Below, in pieces: positions 8,511 through 16,782 of a stretch of DNA of 64,000 nucleotides (position 1 is its first letter; each line of letters starts with the position of its first letter). The notes beneath the pieces were generated by a model. The model had not been told where the DNA came from and ran no database searches. It worked only from the letters and a program-made list of their open reading frames with translations. The stretch comes from JAFANK01 sp036741695 (lineage in GTDB: Bacteria > Vulcanimicrobiota > Vulcanimicrobiia > Eremiobacterales > Eremiobacteraceae), in assembly GCA_036741695.1 (NCBI GenBank), contig DAINRU010000002.1, positions 62,001-126,000 on the forward strand. Reading direction: 5' to 3'. A program made the translations under genes and the position numbers.

Positions 8511-9955
8511 TAACCCGTATCGGATTGCGTGCAGGGCACCATGACGGCATCGCTCATGCCGTGGATGAGGCGTTTGTCCGCGGGGACCACCGTCGCCAGC
8601 ACACCAGAGAGCAGCGCCTCGTCGCCCGCCACGAAATAGTACGGGCACAAACGCACGCGACCATCCAAACTGCGGATCGTGTTGTTCGTGAGGTCGAGAT
8701 AGTCGCTGCGCACGCGGCGGGCTTTGTGGTAGCGCTGCAGGATCTGCGGTGTCTTCTCGAAGGTGGCGAGACCGCCGTCGATGACCGCCATCCATTCGTC
8801 GCGGGTGAGGTCGTTCGCGATATACACGCCACGGCTGCCCCAGGCGAGCTCGGAGAAGCCCGAGGGCTTGACGACGTATTGCCGGTCGGACTTGCTCAAG
8901 GAGTAGAGCTCGGTCCAGCTCCGGATCTCCCGCCCATCCACTTCGAGCCCAGCGATGACGGCCTGTGGAGGAAGGGCGCGCGGATCCAGCACCCAGGTCT
9001 GCGGCATGAGCCGCCGCAGCCGGCCAAAGGTGTCGGCACCAAGCTCCGCCAGCCAGATGCCGTGCAGACTCGGGATGTGGAGCAGCGCGAAGATGAGCTT
9101 CTCTTCGAGGAATGCCTTTGGCGGGGGCGTCATGACCACGCGCTTGTGGCGAGCGGCATAGAGCATGAGCTCTTGCTTGGGGACGTTGAGCAAGTCGAAC
9201 AGCTCGAAGTTGCGATAGAGCAGATCGACTTTGCGACGCCCGTCAGGCGTGTCGACGACGAGCGCTTCCTCGGTGAAGATGACGTCTTCAGGGTGCACCG
9301 TCACGGCATACGCGAGCCCGCTTGCGCGTAAGGCTTCGGCGACCCATATCATCTCACCGCGGTAGTCCTCCGATTCGGGCGAGACGACGAAGGCGATCGT
9401 GGGCTGCTCCCGGCCGGTCGCGGCTTGAGCCATGCGCCCGAACCCGCGCACGATGCCGTCGAACTCCCCGACCTGATCGAAGCCAAGCTCGCAATACACG
9501 GCGCCCATGGCCCCGACGAAACCCATGCCGCCCGGGATCGAGTCGAGCTCCGAGGCGATCATACCGTCGTCGGTGAGGATGATATCGGGCCGGATGATGC
9601 CCGGGATATCGCTTTTGAAACGGTTCTGACGCTGCAGCCTCACGATGTGCTCTGGCTTGCCGAGATCGAGGTACTCGTGGAAGAAGCCAGGTGCAGTGCC
9701 GCGCACGCTCATGAAGTAGATGCGGTTGACGGCTCTATAGAGCTTGAGCAAGTCGCCGCCCAGCGTGTGCAGGTTGGCCACGGTCGATGGTGCGAGGGGG
9801 AAGGGTTGTGGGGCGATGCGCCAAGCGACGGCGCTTGCGTCTGCGGTGTCGGGCCCGGCGACACCGCGGAAAAGATTCGGGGCGAGGTGCTCGTGGACGT
9901 ATCGGGCGCGATCGAGCGGTGTGTCTTGGGGGCGGAGTTTGACGCTACATGCCAT
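8507..9955 (-). CDS. Uncharacterised ATP-grasp-like protein
   Basis: This 482-residue soluble protein starts at ATG 9955. I do not recognise a named family. Two stretches look like the permuted ATP-grasp ligases of the glutathionylspermidine synthase or carboxylate-amine ligase type: a middle region with IIRPDIILTDDGMIASELDS and SIPGGMGFVGAMG, and a later lysine/glycine segment QYVVKPSGFSELAWGSRGV that could cover ATP. If so, it would join a carboxylate to an amine. It is monocistronic and its stop overlaps the convergent frameshifted gene by two bases. A nucleotide-binding role is an inference from short motifs only. Confidence 0.6.
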   Translation of the reverse strand: MACSVKLRPQDTPLDRARYVHEHLAPNLFRGVAGPDTADASAVAWRIAPQPFPLAPSTVANLHTLGGDLLKLYRAVNRIYFMSVRGTAPGFFHEYLDLGKPEHIVRLQRQNRFKSDIPGIIRPDIILTDDGMIASELDSIPGGMGFVGAMGAVYCELGFDQVGEFDGIVRGFGRMAQAATGREQPTIAFVVSPESEDYRGEMIWVAEALRASGLAYAVTVHPEDVIFTEEALVVDTPDGRRKVDLLYRNFELFDLLNVPKQELMLYAARHKRVVMTPPPKAFLEEKLIFALLHIPSLHGIWLAELGADTFGRLRRLMPQTWVLDPRALPPQAVIAGLEVDGREIRSWTELYSLSKSDRQYVVKPSGFSELAWGSRGVYIANDLTRDEWMAVIDGGLATFEKTPQILQRYHKARRVRSDYLDLTNNTIRSLDGRVRLCPYYFVAGDEALLSGVLATVVPADKRLIHGMSDAVMVPCTQSDTGY

Positions 9956-10172
9956 ACGTCAACACTCTTCGTAGTGCAAGCCTGGACAGGGTGGACACGC
10001 AGGCGGGATCTTGGGCATGCTTAAGAGCCGGAAGAGATGGCGGATCATGGCCTCGTGAGTTCGATTGGTGCGCGAGCGGAGCCTTCGGCCCGGGGGCCTT
10101 GTCTTTCGGAACGGCTGAGATGCTGTCTACCCAGGCAGGCCCCATTTTAAAAGAGAAGCCGGGCAGCCGACT

Positions 10173-11102
10173 ATGTGCGCCATCTCATCGATCGTCTACG
10201 CCCGCTCGCTGACCAAGAGGTATGGCGCGATCGAGGCCGTGCGGGGGATAGACTTCTCTATCTCCGCGGGGGAATGCTATGGATTCCTCGGCGTGAACGG
10301 TGCCGGTAAGACCTCGACCATGAAGATGATCTACTGCCGCATCGCGCGCACTTCGGGCGAGCTTGGCGTGCTCGGCATGGACCCCGCGCGCGACGCGTCG
10401 CGCATCAAGCAGCGGCTCGGCGTGGTGGCGCAAGAGAACGCGCTCGACCCGGAACTCGACGTCGTCGAGAACCTGCTGCTCTACGCCTCGTTCTTCGGAG
10501 TCACCGGAGCCGCTGCGCGCCGCCGCGCAGACGAGCTGCTCGAGCTCGTCGCCATCTCCGGCAAAGAGCGGGCGCTCGTGCGCGAGCTCTCCGGCGGGAT
10601 GAAGCGCAGGCTCGTCATCGCCCGGGCGCTGGTCAACGACCCCGACATCCTCGTGCTGGACGAGCCGACGACCGGACTCGATCCGCAAGCCCGGCTGCTC
10701 GTGTGGGAGAAGCTGACCCGTCTGCTGGAGCGCGGCTTGACGCTCTTGCTGACCACGCATTATATGGAAGAGGCGGCGCGTCTGTGCAACCGCGTCGCGG
10801 TCATCGACGAGGGAAGAATACTGGCGGAGGGGCAGCCGTCGCAGCTCATCGAGCGCTTCGCGGCCCAGGACGTCTTGGAGCTCGTCGACGTCGGCGGGCG
10901 TCTGCCCGACGACGAGCGTCTCGATGGGCTCGTGCTGCGACGCGAGCGGCACGGCGAAACGCAATACCTCTACACCGCCGATAATCGCGTGCTCTTGCAT
11001 CGGCTCGCCGAACTTGGATTCGACCCACCGCGTCACGTCGCTCGTCAGGCGACCCTCGAGGACGTCTTCTTGAACATCACCGGCCGAGGCTTGAGCGAAT
11101 GA
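10173..11102 (+). CDS. ABC-2 type exporter ATP-binding protein (NodI/daunorubicin-resistance type)
   Basis: This 309-residue ATPase powers an ABC-2 exporter with the next gene. The Walker A motif GVNGAGKTST, the signature LSGGMKRRL, Walker B ILVLDEPTTGLDP and the H-loop TTHYMEEA are all intact. The C-terminal extension after about residue 220 is typical of the NodI/DrrA/CcmA-like group. The stop overlaps the permease start by four bases (ATGA). It is preceded by about 215 bases without a gene. Confidence 0.93.
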   Translation: MCAISSIVYARSLTKRYGAIEAVRGIDFSISAGECYGFLGVNGAGKTSTMKMIYCRIARTSGELGVLGMDPARDASRIKQRLGVVAQENALDPELDVVENLLLYASFFGVTGAAARRRADELLELVAISGKERALVRELSGGMKRRLVIARALVNDPDILVLDEPTTGLDPQARLLVWEKLTRLLERGLTLLLTTHYMEEAARLCNRVAVIDEGRILAEGQPSQLIERFAAQDVLELVDVGGRLPDDERLDGLVLRRERHGETQYLYTADNRVLLHRLAELGFDPPRHVARQATLEDVFLNITGRGLSE

Positions 11103-11875
11103 ACGCGCTGACGGCGTTCTTCACGCCCAATGCATGGCGCGTCTTCCGGCGCAACATGCTGGCCTGGCAGAAGTACGCCTGGTCCAGCGTGGCCATCAAC
11201 ATCGTCGAACCCTTCGCATACTTTCTCGCGCTGGGTTTCGGTCTCGGGGCCTATTTCTCGCTCACGGGCTACGGATCGCTCGTGCAATTCATGGCGCCTG
11301 GCTTTTTGGGACTCACGGCGCTCAACACCGCCACCTTCGATGCGTCCTGGGGTTGCTACGAACGGCGCGTCTTCAACGGCGTGTACGAGTCGATGGTCAC
11401 GGCACCAGTCGACCCGCTCGAGATCGCCGCAGGCGAATACATCTGGCAAGCGTTCCGCTCGGTGCTGTACGGTTCGCTTTTCCTTGCCGTCATCGCGGGC
11501 TTTGGGCTCGTGCATTCGTGGTGGGCGCTGCTCTGCCCGGTGATGCTCGCGCTCTGCGGTATCGTCTTCGCCATCCCGGCGCTGCTCGTCTCGTTTGTGG
11601 TGAAGACACAAGAGCACTTGTTCTACTATTTCTCGTTCGTGGCGACCCCGATGGTGATGATCGGTGGTGTGTTCTTTCCGCTCGACAAGTTCCCGCACTG
11701 GGCGCTGGCGCTCGCCTGGCTGACCCCGCTCTACCACGCGGTCAAGGTGTTCCGTTCCCTCGTCATGGGCACGGTCACGGCGAGCACCGGGCTTGAGGCC
11801 CTGTGGGTGATCGCGGCCATCGTGCTCTTGGCGTTCGTGCCGGTCCGGAGCATCCGCGCGCGCTTGGCGAACTAG
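11099..11875 (+). CDS. ABC-2 type exporter permease (NodJ-like)
   Basis: This 258-residue membrane protein has about six hydrophobic segments and the ABC-2 permease C-terminal pattern, including FFPLDKFPHWALALAWLTPLYHAVKVFR. It resembles NodJ-type permeases, which export lipo-oligosaccharides, drugs or surface glycans. It is translationally coupled to the ATPase gene and overlaps the end of the convergent thioredoxin gene by four bases. The transported substrate is unknown. Confidence 0.9.
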   Translation: MNALTAFFTPNAWRVFRRNMLAWQKYAWSSVAINIVEPFAYFLALGFGLGAYFSLTGYGSLVQFMAPGFLGLTALNTATFDASWGCYERRVFNGVYESMVTAPVDPLEIAAGEYIWQAFRSVLYGSLFLAVIAGFGLVHSWWALLCPVMLALCGIVFAIPALLVSFVVKTQEHLFYYFSFVATPMVMIGGVFFPLDKFPHWALALAWLTPLYHAVKVFRSLVMGTVTASTGLEALWVIAAIVLLAFVPVRSIRARLAN

Positions 11876-12363
11876 TGGCTGATGAGCTCCATATTCCGGG
11901 CGAACACCTCGGGCGTCATGTAGCCGCGCCAGATGGCGCGGACGACGCCGTGCTTGTCGATGAAGACGCTCTGTGGGATCGCGGCCACGCCGAAATCTGC
12001 GCCCACCTGTCCTTCATCGATGCCGACGAGATACTGGATGGAATATTGTTTGAGGAACGGCTTGACGAGATCGGGCGATTCCTCTTGGTCCAGACCCAAA
12101 AAGACCACCCGCCCTTTATACGCGGGGTAGTTCTTGACGATGTTCGGCAGCTCGAGTTTGCACGGCGGACACCAGGTGGCGAAAAAATTGACGAAGACCG
12201 GCCGGCCGGCGAAGCGCGCGGAAGTCAGGCGAGCGCCGTCCAGGCTGGTGAACGAGAACTGTGGCGACGGCTTGCCGACGGCGGCGATCTGTTCCGCTGC
12301 GGCGGGCGACGCCAAGCACAGCGCGGCGGCGCAGGCTAGCATGGCATGTGTGCGTCTGGACAT
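11872..12363 (-). CDS. TlpA/ResA-like secreted thioredoxin-fold protein
   Basis: This 163-residue protein has a signal peptide (about 1-23, ending SPAAA) and a thioredoxin-like domain with the redox pair WCPPC at Cys65 and Cys68, and the cis-proline loop GVAAIPQSVFID. It should act in the periplasm as a thiol-disulfide reductase, for example in cytochrome c maturation or protein disulfide reduction. No cytochrome genes are nearby, so the partner is unknown. It is a single gene, convergent with the ABC exporter. Confidence 0.92.
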   Translation of the reverse strand: MSRRTHAMLACAAALCLASPAAAEQIAAVGKPSPQFSFTSLDGARLTSARFAGRPVFVNFFATWCPPCKLELPNIVKNYPAYKGRVVFLGLDQEESPDLVKPFLKQYSIQYLVGIDEGQVGADFGVAAIPQSVFIDKHGVVRAIWRGYMTPEVFARNMELISH

Positions 12364-12493
12364 CGTGAGCCTTTCTCCGTCTCGTGCGAGCCGCGATTCG
12401 CTCGCATTTTATACGTTCGCGTGTTCGCTTTTGGAACACTGCGTACCGACCATCCCACCCCGACGTTTGGCATACATGCCGTTTCACATAGAT

Positions 12494-12560
12494 AAAGGAG
12501 GGTGCTCACGACCGGGGGAAACGAGCGAGACCTTTCGGGCATCCGTGTTTTAAGCGGAGG
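12494..12560 (+). promoter_or_regulatory. csrA leader with repeated GGA motifs (possible CsrA autoregulation)
   Basis: The leader just before csrA holds three GGA motifs of the kind bound by CsrA: in AAAGGAGG (12497-12499), in CGGGGGAAA (12517-12519) and in the csrA ribosome-binding site GCGGAGG (12556-12558). In gammaproteobacteria CsrA represses its own translation through such sites. The same logic here is an inference. Confidence 0.45.
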
Positions 12561-12565
12561 CGCAA

Positions 12566-12766
12566 ATGCTCGTTTTGACCCGTAAGATCAACCAAGAGAT
12601 CGTGATCGGCGACGATATCCGGATCACGGTCGTGGCCGTGGGCAGTGATCACGTCAAGATCGGGATCACCGCTCCTCGTTCGATTCCGGTGCATCGCTCG
12701 GAGATATACAAAGAGCGACAAAGCCTCGTCCTCGCAGGAAACGGAGCGCACAAACCGACGAACTAG
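12566..12766 (+). CDS. csrA: Carbon storage regulator CsrA
   Basis: This 66-residue RNA-binding translational regulator starts at ATG 12566 with a good AGCGGAGG site. The family signature is complete: MLVLTRKINQEIVIGDDI at the N-terminus and VPVHR-type loop with Arg44 (PVHRSEIYKER), the residue that contacts RNA. CsrA dimers bind GGA motifs in 5' leaders and change translation or mRNA stability. It is monocistronic with its own terminator. No flagellar gene or FliW is nearby. In this window the pilus genes are plausible targets, but no binding site there is demonstrated. Confidence 0.96.
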   Translation: MLVLTRKINQEIVIGDDIRITVVAVGSDHVKIGITAPRSIPVHRSEIYKERQSLVLAGNGAHKPTN

Positions 12767-12808
12767 CTCGGGCGGGGTGTGCGGACGCACCTTCCACGGA
12801 CGTCATCG

Positions 12809-12838
12809 CGGACCGCCGGGTCCGTTTCTTTTTTCTCT
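12809..12838 (+). terminator. Intrinsic terminator of csrA
   Basis: A six-bp GC-rich stem (CGGACC / GGTCCG with a 4-nt loop) is followed by a T-rich tract with one C (TTTCTTTTTT). It belongs to the same CGGACC/GGTCCG palindrome family found at 28849, 29746 and 53738. Confidence 0.8.
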
Positions 12839-12847
12839 CGACCTCAC

Positions 12848-13549
12848 TTAGCGTTCGCCGAGCAGGGCGCGCAACGTCGATAGGACAGCGACAGCCGCCT
12901 CGTCACGCTCGCGTTGCGATTGTGCGCTCTCGGCTGCATGCAGATAGCGGTGCCAGGCAAGTGACACGGACGAGCGCCGGTATGCCGCCAGCACGGCCGA
13001 CACAACCCCGCGCGTCGACGATTGCGCGCCCACGAGCCGGTCCGGCAGACAGGCTGCAGCGATGAGCGACGCGACGCCGGCTCGCGCGTCGGCGCTCAGG
13101 CCGGACACGACCTCGAGATCCGACCGGCGCAGCGTCACCTCAAGGGCGGCGCCGTCACTGGAGATCGAAAACGGCGCGGCATCCAGCCCGAGGCTGCCCA
13201 GCGCAGCTTGCGCAGGCGTTGGATAGCAGCGCAGTGCTGCGGTCAGCGCATCGTGATCGATCGGTCCGCTCCAGCCCACCTGCGACAAGCTGACCTGGGC
13301 TATCGGACGGCGCAGCGTCATGTCGCCGGATCTATCCGTCGAGGCGCGAGTCTCTTCAAGCGGCTCGGTCTCGATGAGCTGGTCTTCACCAGCGTCGAAG
13401 ATCTCGTCTGCGGCAGCCTCGATCTCGGAGGGCTCATCGGCCATCAAGCCCGCCTGTCGCCGCCGGCGCTCGTGCAGGAGCAGCATATCGGCGGGAACGC
13501 GCCGCCGACCCTGCGCCGTCACGACGCCCGCCTCCACCATTGCCACCAT
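12848..13549 (-). CDS. Hypothetical protein coupled to the ExeA-like ATPase
   Basis: I do not recognise this 233-residue protein. It has no signal peptide or membrane segment. The N-terminal part is basic (RRRVPADMLLLHERRRRQAG), followed by an acidic stretch near residues 40-70, then a globular alpha/beta-looking domain with an alanine-rich helical C-terminus. It overlaps the 3' end of the ATPase gene by 31 bases and lies on the same strand, so the two are likely co-expressed and functionally linked. The start codon is uncertain; a later internal start (for example the ATG encoding MADEPSEIEAAADE) would remove the overlap. Confidence 0.55.
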   Translation of the reverse strand: MVAMVEAGVVTAQGRRRVPADMLLLHERRRRQAGLMADEPSEIEAAADEIFDAGEDQLIETEPLEETRASTDRSGDMTLRRPIAQVSLSQVGWSGPIDHDALTAALRCYPTPAQAALGSLGLDAAPFSISSDGAALEVTLRRSDLEVVSGLSADARAGVASLIAAACLPDRLVGAQSSTRGVVSAVLAAYRRSSVSLAWHRYLHAAESAQSQRERDEAAVAVLSTLRALLGER

Positions 13550-14415
13550 GGACGCGGCGACGATGGCTGCGCGGCGAAGACCGATGTGGCACTCGCGAGC
13601 GACAGCGGAATGATTCTCGAGGCTGCGGCGTCGACATCTTGGCCGCGCACTTCGCGCCGTGCGTATTCGGCTGCGACCTCCATCGATTCGCGCGCGAGCG
13701 CTGTCAAGCGCCTCGGGATGCCGGAGCTGCGCGTGAGAAGCGCCTGCAGCGCCTCATCCGCGAACGGCGAGCGGTTCCCGGCAAATCCGGCGCAGCGCAG
13801 CCGGTGGTGGAGCAAGCCGGCGGACTCTGCCGCTGACAACGGCCGAAGTTCGACCCACAGCGCGACGCGATCGCTGAAATTCGGATGACGCACGATCGCG
13901 GCGGCGAGCTCCATCTGGCCGGAGAGCGCGATGCACAGCAGCTTGCGATCGTCGAGCTGATAGTTCAACAGGGCGCGCAGTGTCTCGAGCAGTTCCTCCG
14001 GCAAGAGCTGCGCCTCGTCGATGAAGAGGATCGGCTGCCGGCCGGCGGCCGCAGCCTCGAAAAGGCAACGCTTGAGCGAGTCTTTGACGGTGCGCAGCGG
14101 CGCCGTGGCGTCGATCTCGAAACCCAACGCGTCGGCGATCGCGACGAGCAGTTCGGTCTCATCGGCAAAGGTGGGATCGAGGATCGCGCCCACAAGGTTG
14201 CGTTCGTCACAGGCGAGCTCGGATTCGACCGCATTGAACAATGTGGTCTTGCCCGCCCCGATAGGGCCCACCACGACGGCGAGCCCGCGACCATGCGCGA
14301 GGCATTGGGCCAGACGCCGGCGGCCGTGGGCTCCGGGCAGCGTATCGTAGTAGAACGCTGGGTCGGCCGTGTCCAAAAACGGGTCTCGGTTCAGCCCAAA
14401 CGCTTCGAGGAACAT
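13519..14415 (-). CDS. ExeA/GspA-like AAA ATPase
   Basis: The protein has 298 residues from ATG 14415 (MFLEAFGLNRDPFLDTADP), which matches how ExeA-type proteins begin; an earlier in-frame ATG at 14514 would overlap the rpsB promoter. Walker A is GPIGAGKTT (50-58), Walker B ILFIDEAQLL (about 129-138), and the sensor region SGIPRRLTALA fits the family. In Aeromonas, ExeA helps assemble the type II secretin in the peptidoglycan. Related ATPases also occur with transposons and pili. Here the C-terminal peptidoglycan-binding domain of ExeA is absent; the chain ends shortly after a short Ser/Pro/Trp-rich tail. It may serve the pilus secretin encoded at 51.6 kb, but that is only an inference. Confidence 0.8.
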   Translation of the reverse strand: MFLEAFGLNRDPFLDTADPAFYYDTLPGAHGRRRLAQCLAHGRGLAVVVGPIGAGKTTLFNAVESELACDERNLVGAILDPTFADETELLVAIADALGFEIDATAPLRTVKDSLKRCLFEAAAAGRQPILFIDEAQLLPEELLETLRALLNYQLDDRKLLCIALSGQMELAAAIVRHPNFSDRVALWVELRPLSAAESAGLLHHRLRCAGFAGNRSPFADEALQALLTRSSGIPRRLTALARESMEVAAEYARREVRGQDVDAAASRIIPLSLASATSVFAAQPSSPRPWWQWWRRAS

Positions 14416-14471
14416 CGCAATCGCGGGGTTCAAGCGGGCCGCAAGCACCCCCTGGAGTGCGCAGGAGCCAA

Positions 14472-14501
14472 TTGCAAGGCCCCTCAAGCCCGTGATATAA
14501 T
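14472..14501 (+). promoter_or_regulatory. Sigma-70 type promoter for the rpsB operon
   Basis: TTGCAA (14472-14477) and a perfect TATAAT (14496-14501) are separated by 18 bp. They face rpsB and leave a leader of roughly 130 bases, long enough for the S2 autoregulation known in other bacteria. Confidence 0.7.
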
Positions 14502-14640
14502 GCTCGGAGCGCAAGTTTAGGGCAGTTCGGCGCGGGCGGAGGCGGCAGCTTCCGCCATCTGTGCGTCATATGGCTAAGGGACGACGCACGACGCCCTAGG
14601 AATGCCGCCGCTTTTGCGTGCGGCTGAAAGGCAGACTACC

Positions 14641-15411
14641 GTGACCGGGACCTCGATCATCTCCATGAAGCAGCTCCTCGAGGCAGGAGTGCATTTCGGG
14701 CACCAGACCCGCCGTTGGAATCCGAAGATGGCCCGCTACATCTTCCAGGAACGCAACGGGATCTACATCATCGACCTGCAGAAGACGGTCGTCAAGCTGC
14801 GCGAAGTCTACGACGCGGTCAAAGACATGTCGCGTCGCGGTAAGATCTTCCTGTTCGTGGGCACGAAGAAACAAGCCCAGGATGTCGTGCGGGAAGAAGC
14901 CGAGCGCGCGGGCATGTTCTACGTCAACCAGCGCTGGCTGGGCGGCACGCTGACGAATTTCCAGACCATCCAAAAGCGCATCGCGCGTCTGCGCGAGCTC
15001 GAACGCCAACGCGACACCGGATTATTCGAAGTGCTGACCAAGAAAGAGGTCAGCAAGCTCGAGGACGAGCTCAACCGCCTAGAGCGTTTTCTCAGCGGCA
15101 TCAAAGACATGCCGAGATTGCCCGACGCGATCTATATCGTCGACCCGCGCAAGGAGCGCATCGCCGTGTTGGAGGCGCGCAAGCTCAAGATCCCGATCAT
15201 CGCCGTCATCGATACGAACTGCGATCCGGACGAGATCGACTACCCGATCCCGGGCAATGACGACGCCATCCGCGCCGTCAAGCTCATGACCGGCAAGATC
15301 GCCGACGCGATCCTCGAGGGTCGCACGGAGACCGAATCCGCGGTGGAAGCCGCAGAAGAAGCGGCCGCGCAGACCGTCGGCGGCGCGGAGACGATCACGG
15401 CGGTGCCCTAG
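14641..15411 (+). CDS. rpsB: 30S ribosomal protein S2
   Basis: This 256-residue ribosomal protein is recognised by ISMKQLLEAGVHFGHQTRRW, VNQRWLGGTLTNF, and DAIYIVDPRKE. I chose GTG 14641 because the family starts a few residues before SMKQLLEAG and a GAAAGG site lies at a suitable distance. The longer frame from ATG 14602 adds 13 unlike residues. It opens the conserved rpsB-tsf-pyrH-frr cluster. The C-terminal tail is acidic and Ala/Glu-rich, as in many high-GC species. Confidence 0.97.
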   Translation: MTGTSIISMKQLLEAGVHFGHQTRRWNPKMARYIFQERNGIYIIDLQKTVVKLREVYDAVKDMSRRGKIFLFVGTKKQAQDVVREEAERAGMFYVNQRWLGGTLTNFQTIQKRIARLRELERQRDTGLFEVLTKKEVSKLEDELNRLERFLSGIKDMPRLPDAIYIVDPRKERIAVLEARKLKIPIIAVIDTNCDPDEIDYPIPGNDDAIRAVKLMTGKIADAILEGRTETESAVEAAEEAAAQTVGGAETITAVP

Positions 15412-15466
15412 AGCGGATCTGACAAGGTCCGATGCTGCATATGCGAGGAAACGGAAAACGTTGAAA

Positions 15467-16018
15467 ATGGCAGAGTACACCCCAAGCGCAGCCGACGTCA
15501 AGGCGCTGCGCGACGCGACGAACGCTCCGGTCATGGATTGCCGCCGGGCGCTTGCCGAGTCAGCCGGCGATTTCGAGCGGGCGAAAAGGCTTGTCGCCGA
15601 GCGCGGCCAGCAGATCGCCGCGAAGAAGGCCGACAAAGAGACAAGCGAAGGTTTCATCGGCCACTACATCCATCAGGGCGGCAAGCTCGGCGTGCTCGTC
15701 GAGCTCGCCTGCCAGACGGATTTTGTCGCCAAGAACGAGCTGTTCCAGAAGCTGGCGCACGATCTTGCGGTGCACATCTGCGCATCGCGGCCGCGATACG
15801 TCAGCCGCGAGGACGTGCCCGAGGCTGAAGCCAAGGCGAAAGAGGCCGAGTTCGATGGCAAGGTCGACAAGTATTACGAAGAGGTGGTGCTACTCGAGCA
15901 GCCGTACGTCCGCGATGAGACCAAGATGATCAAGGAACTCATCGATTCGGCGATCGGGGTCTTGGGCGAGAACATCAAGGTGCGCCGCTTCGCACGGTTC
16001 GACATCGGCGAGTCATGA
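15467..16018 (+). CDS. tsf: Elongation factor Ts (short form)
   Basis: EF-Ts recycles EF-Tu by nucleotide exchange. The protein has 183 residues from ATG 15467 (MAEYTPSAADVKALRDAT). An in-frame TTG six bases upstream lies closer to the GAGGAAACGG site and is an alternative start. The exchange motif RDATNAPVMDCRRAL and the core TDFVAKNELF are clear. The length matches the short EF-Ts type, with a single reduced core subdomain as in Thermus and cyanobacteria. The stop overlaps pyrH by four bases. Confidence 0.96.
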   Translation: MAEYTPSAADVKALRDATNAPVMDCRRALAESAGDFERAKRLVAERGQQIAAKKADKETSEGFIGHYIHQGGKLGVLVELACQTDFVAKNELFQKLAHDLAVHICASRPRYVSREDVPEAEAKAKEAEFDGKVDKYYEEVVLLEQPYVRDETKMIKELIDSAIGVLGENIKVRRFARFDIGES

Positions 16019-16782
16019 CGAGCGAGAACGGTATCGGCTCCCAGCCCGTCTACCGCAGGATCTTGCTCAAGCTCAGCGGCGAAGCGTTCGCGCATAAGGG
16101 CTCAGGCTCCATCGACACCGAGACCGTCTATCTCATCGCCAACCAGATCAAAGAGGTCGCTCAAGCCGGGGTGCAGGTGGCCTGCGTCGTCGGCGGCGGC
16201 AACATCTGGCGCGGCAAAGCGGTGGCCCATGCCAACATGGACCGCGCCACCGCGGATTACATGGGCATGCTCGCGACCGTCATCAACGCGCTCGCCCTGC
16301 AGGACGCGCTCGAGGACATCGGGATTCCCACGCGCGTGCAGACCGCGATCTCCATGAGCCAGGTCGCCGAGCCCTACATCCGGCGGCGCGCCATCCGCCA
16401 TCTGGAGAAAGGCCGCGTCGTCATCTTCGCGGCAGGCACGGGCAACCCGTACTTCACGACCGACACGACCGCAGCGCTGCGCGCGCTGGAGATCGGGGCG
16501 GAGGCGATTCTCAAGGCGACGCAAGTGGACGGCGTGTACAACGCCGACCCCAAGAAAGACCCGAAGGCCGTGCGCTTCGACCGGCTCGAGTATCTCGAGG
16601 TCTTGCAGCTCGGCCTGGAAGTGCTCGACAACACCGCGCTCACCTTGTGCATGGACAATGGACTGCCCATCGTCGTGTTCGAGCTCATGCGTCAGGGCAA
16701 CATCAAGCGCGTGATCTGGGGCGAGGCGATCGGCACGTTCGTGGGGAGGGCGAAAGACAATGTTACCCCAGCTGTTCCGTGA
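16015..16782 (+). CDS. pyrH: Uridylate kinase (UMP kinase)
   Basis: This 255-residue amino-acid-kinase-fold enzyme phosphorylates UMP to UDP. Signatures include RILLKLSGEAF near residue 15, VVGGGNIWRG, the ATYMGMLAT-like UMP segment (DYMGMLATVINALALQ) and the nucleotide region AEAILKATQVDGVY. It starts at the ATGA overlap with tsf and its 3' end overlaps frr by 23 bases. Confidence 0.97.
   Translation: MTSENGIGSQPVYRRILLKLSGEAFAHKGSGSIDTETVYLIANQIKEVAQAGVQVACVVGGGNIWRGKAVAHANMDRATADYMGMLATVINALALQDALEDIGIPTRVQTAISMSQVAEPYIRRRAIRHLEKGRVVIFAAGTGNPYFTTDTTAALRALEIGAEAILKATQVDGVYNADPKKDPKAVRFDRLEYLEVLQLGLEVLDNTALTLCMDNGLPIVVFELMRQGNIKRVIWGEAIGTFVGRAKDNVTPAVP

Noticed and set aside
10976..10983. 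GCCGATAA inside the ABC exporter ATPase gene
   Set aside because: It lies in coding sequence with no matching -35 box 11 bases upstream and no gene start after it; treated as chance.
12502..12583. A short open frame behind AAAGGAGG upstream of csrA
   Set aside because: The only start codon (GTG) directly abuts the Shine-Dalgarno-like sequence, leaving no spacing, and the frame overlaps csrA out of frame; the sequence is better explained as part of the csrA leader.
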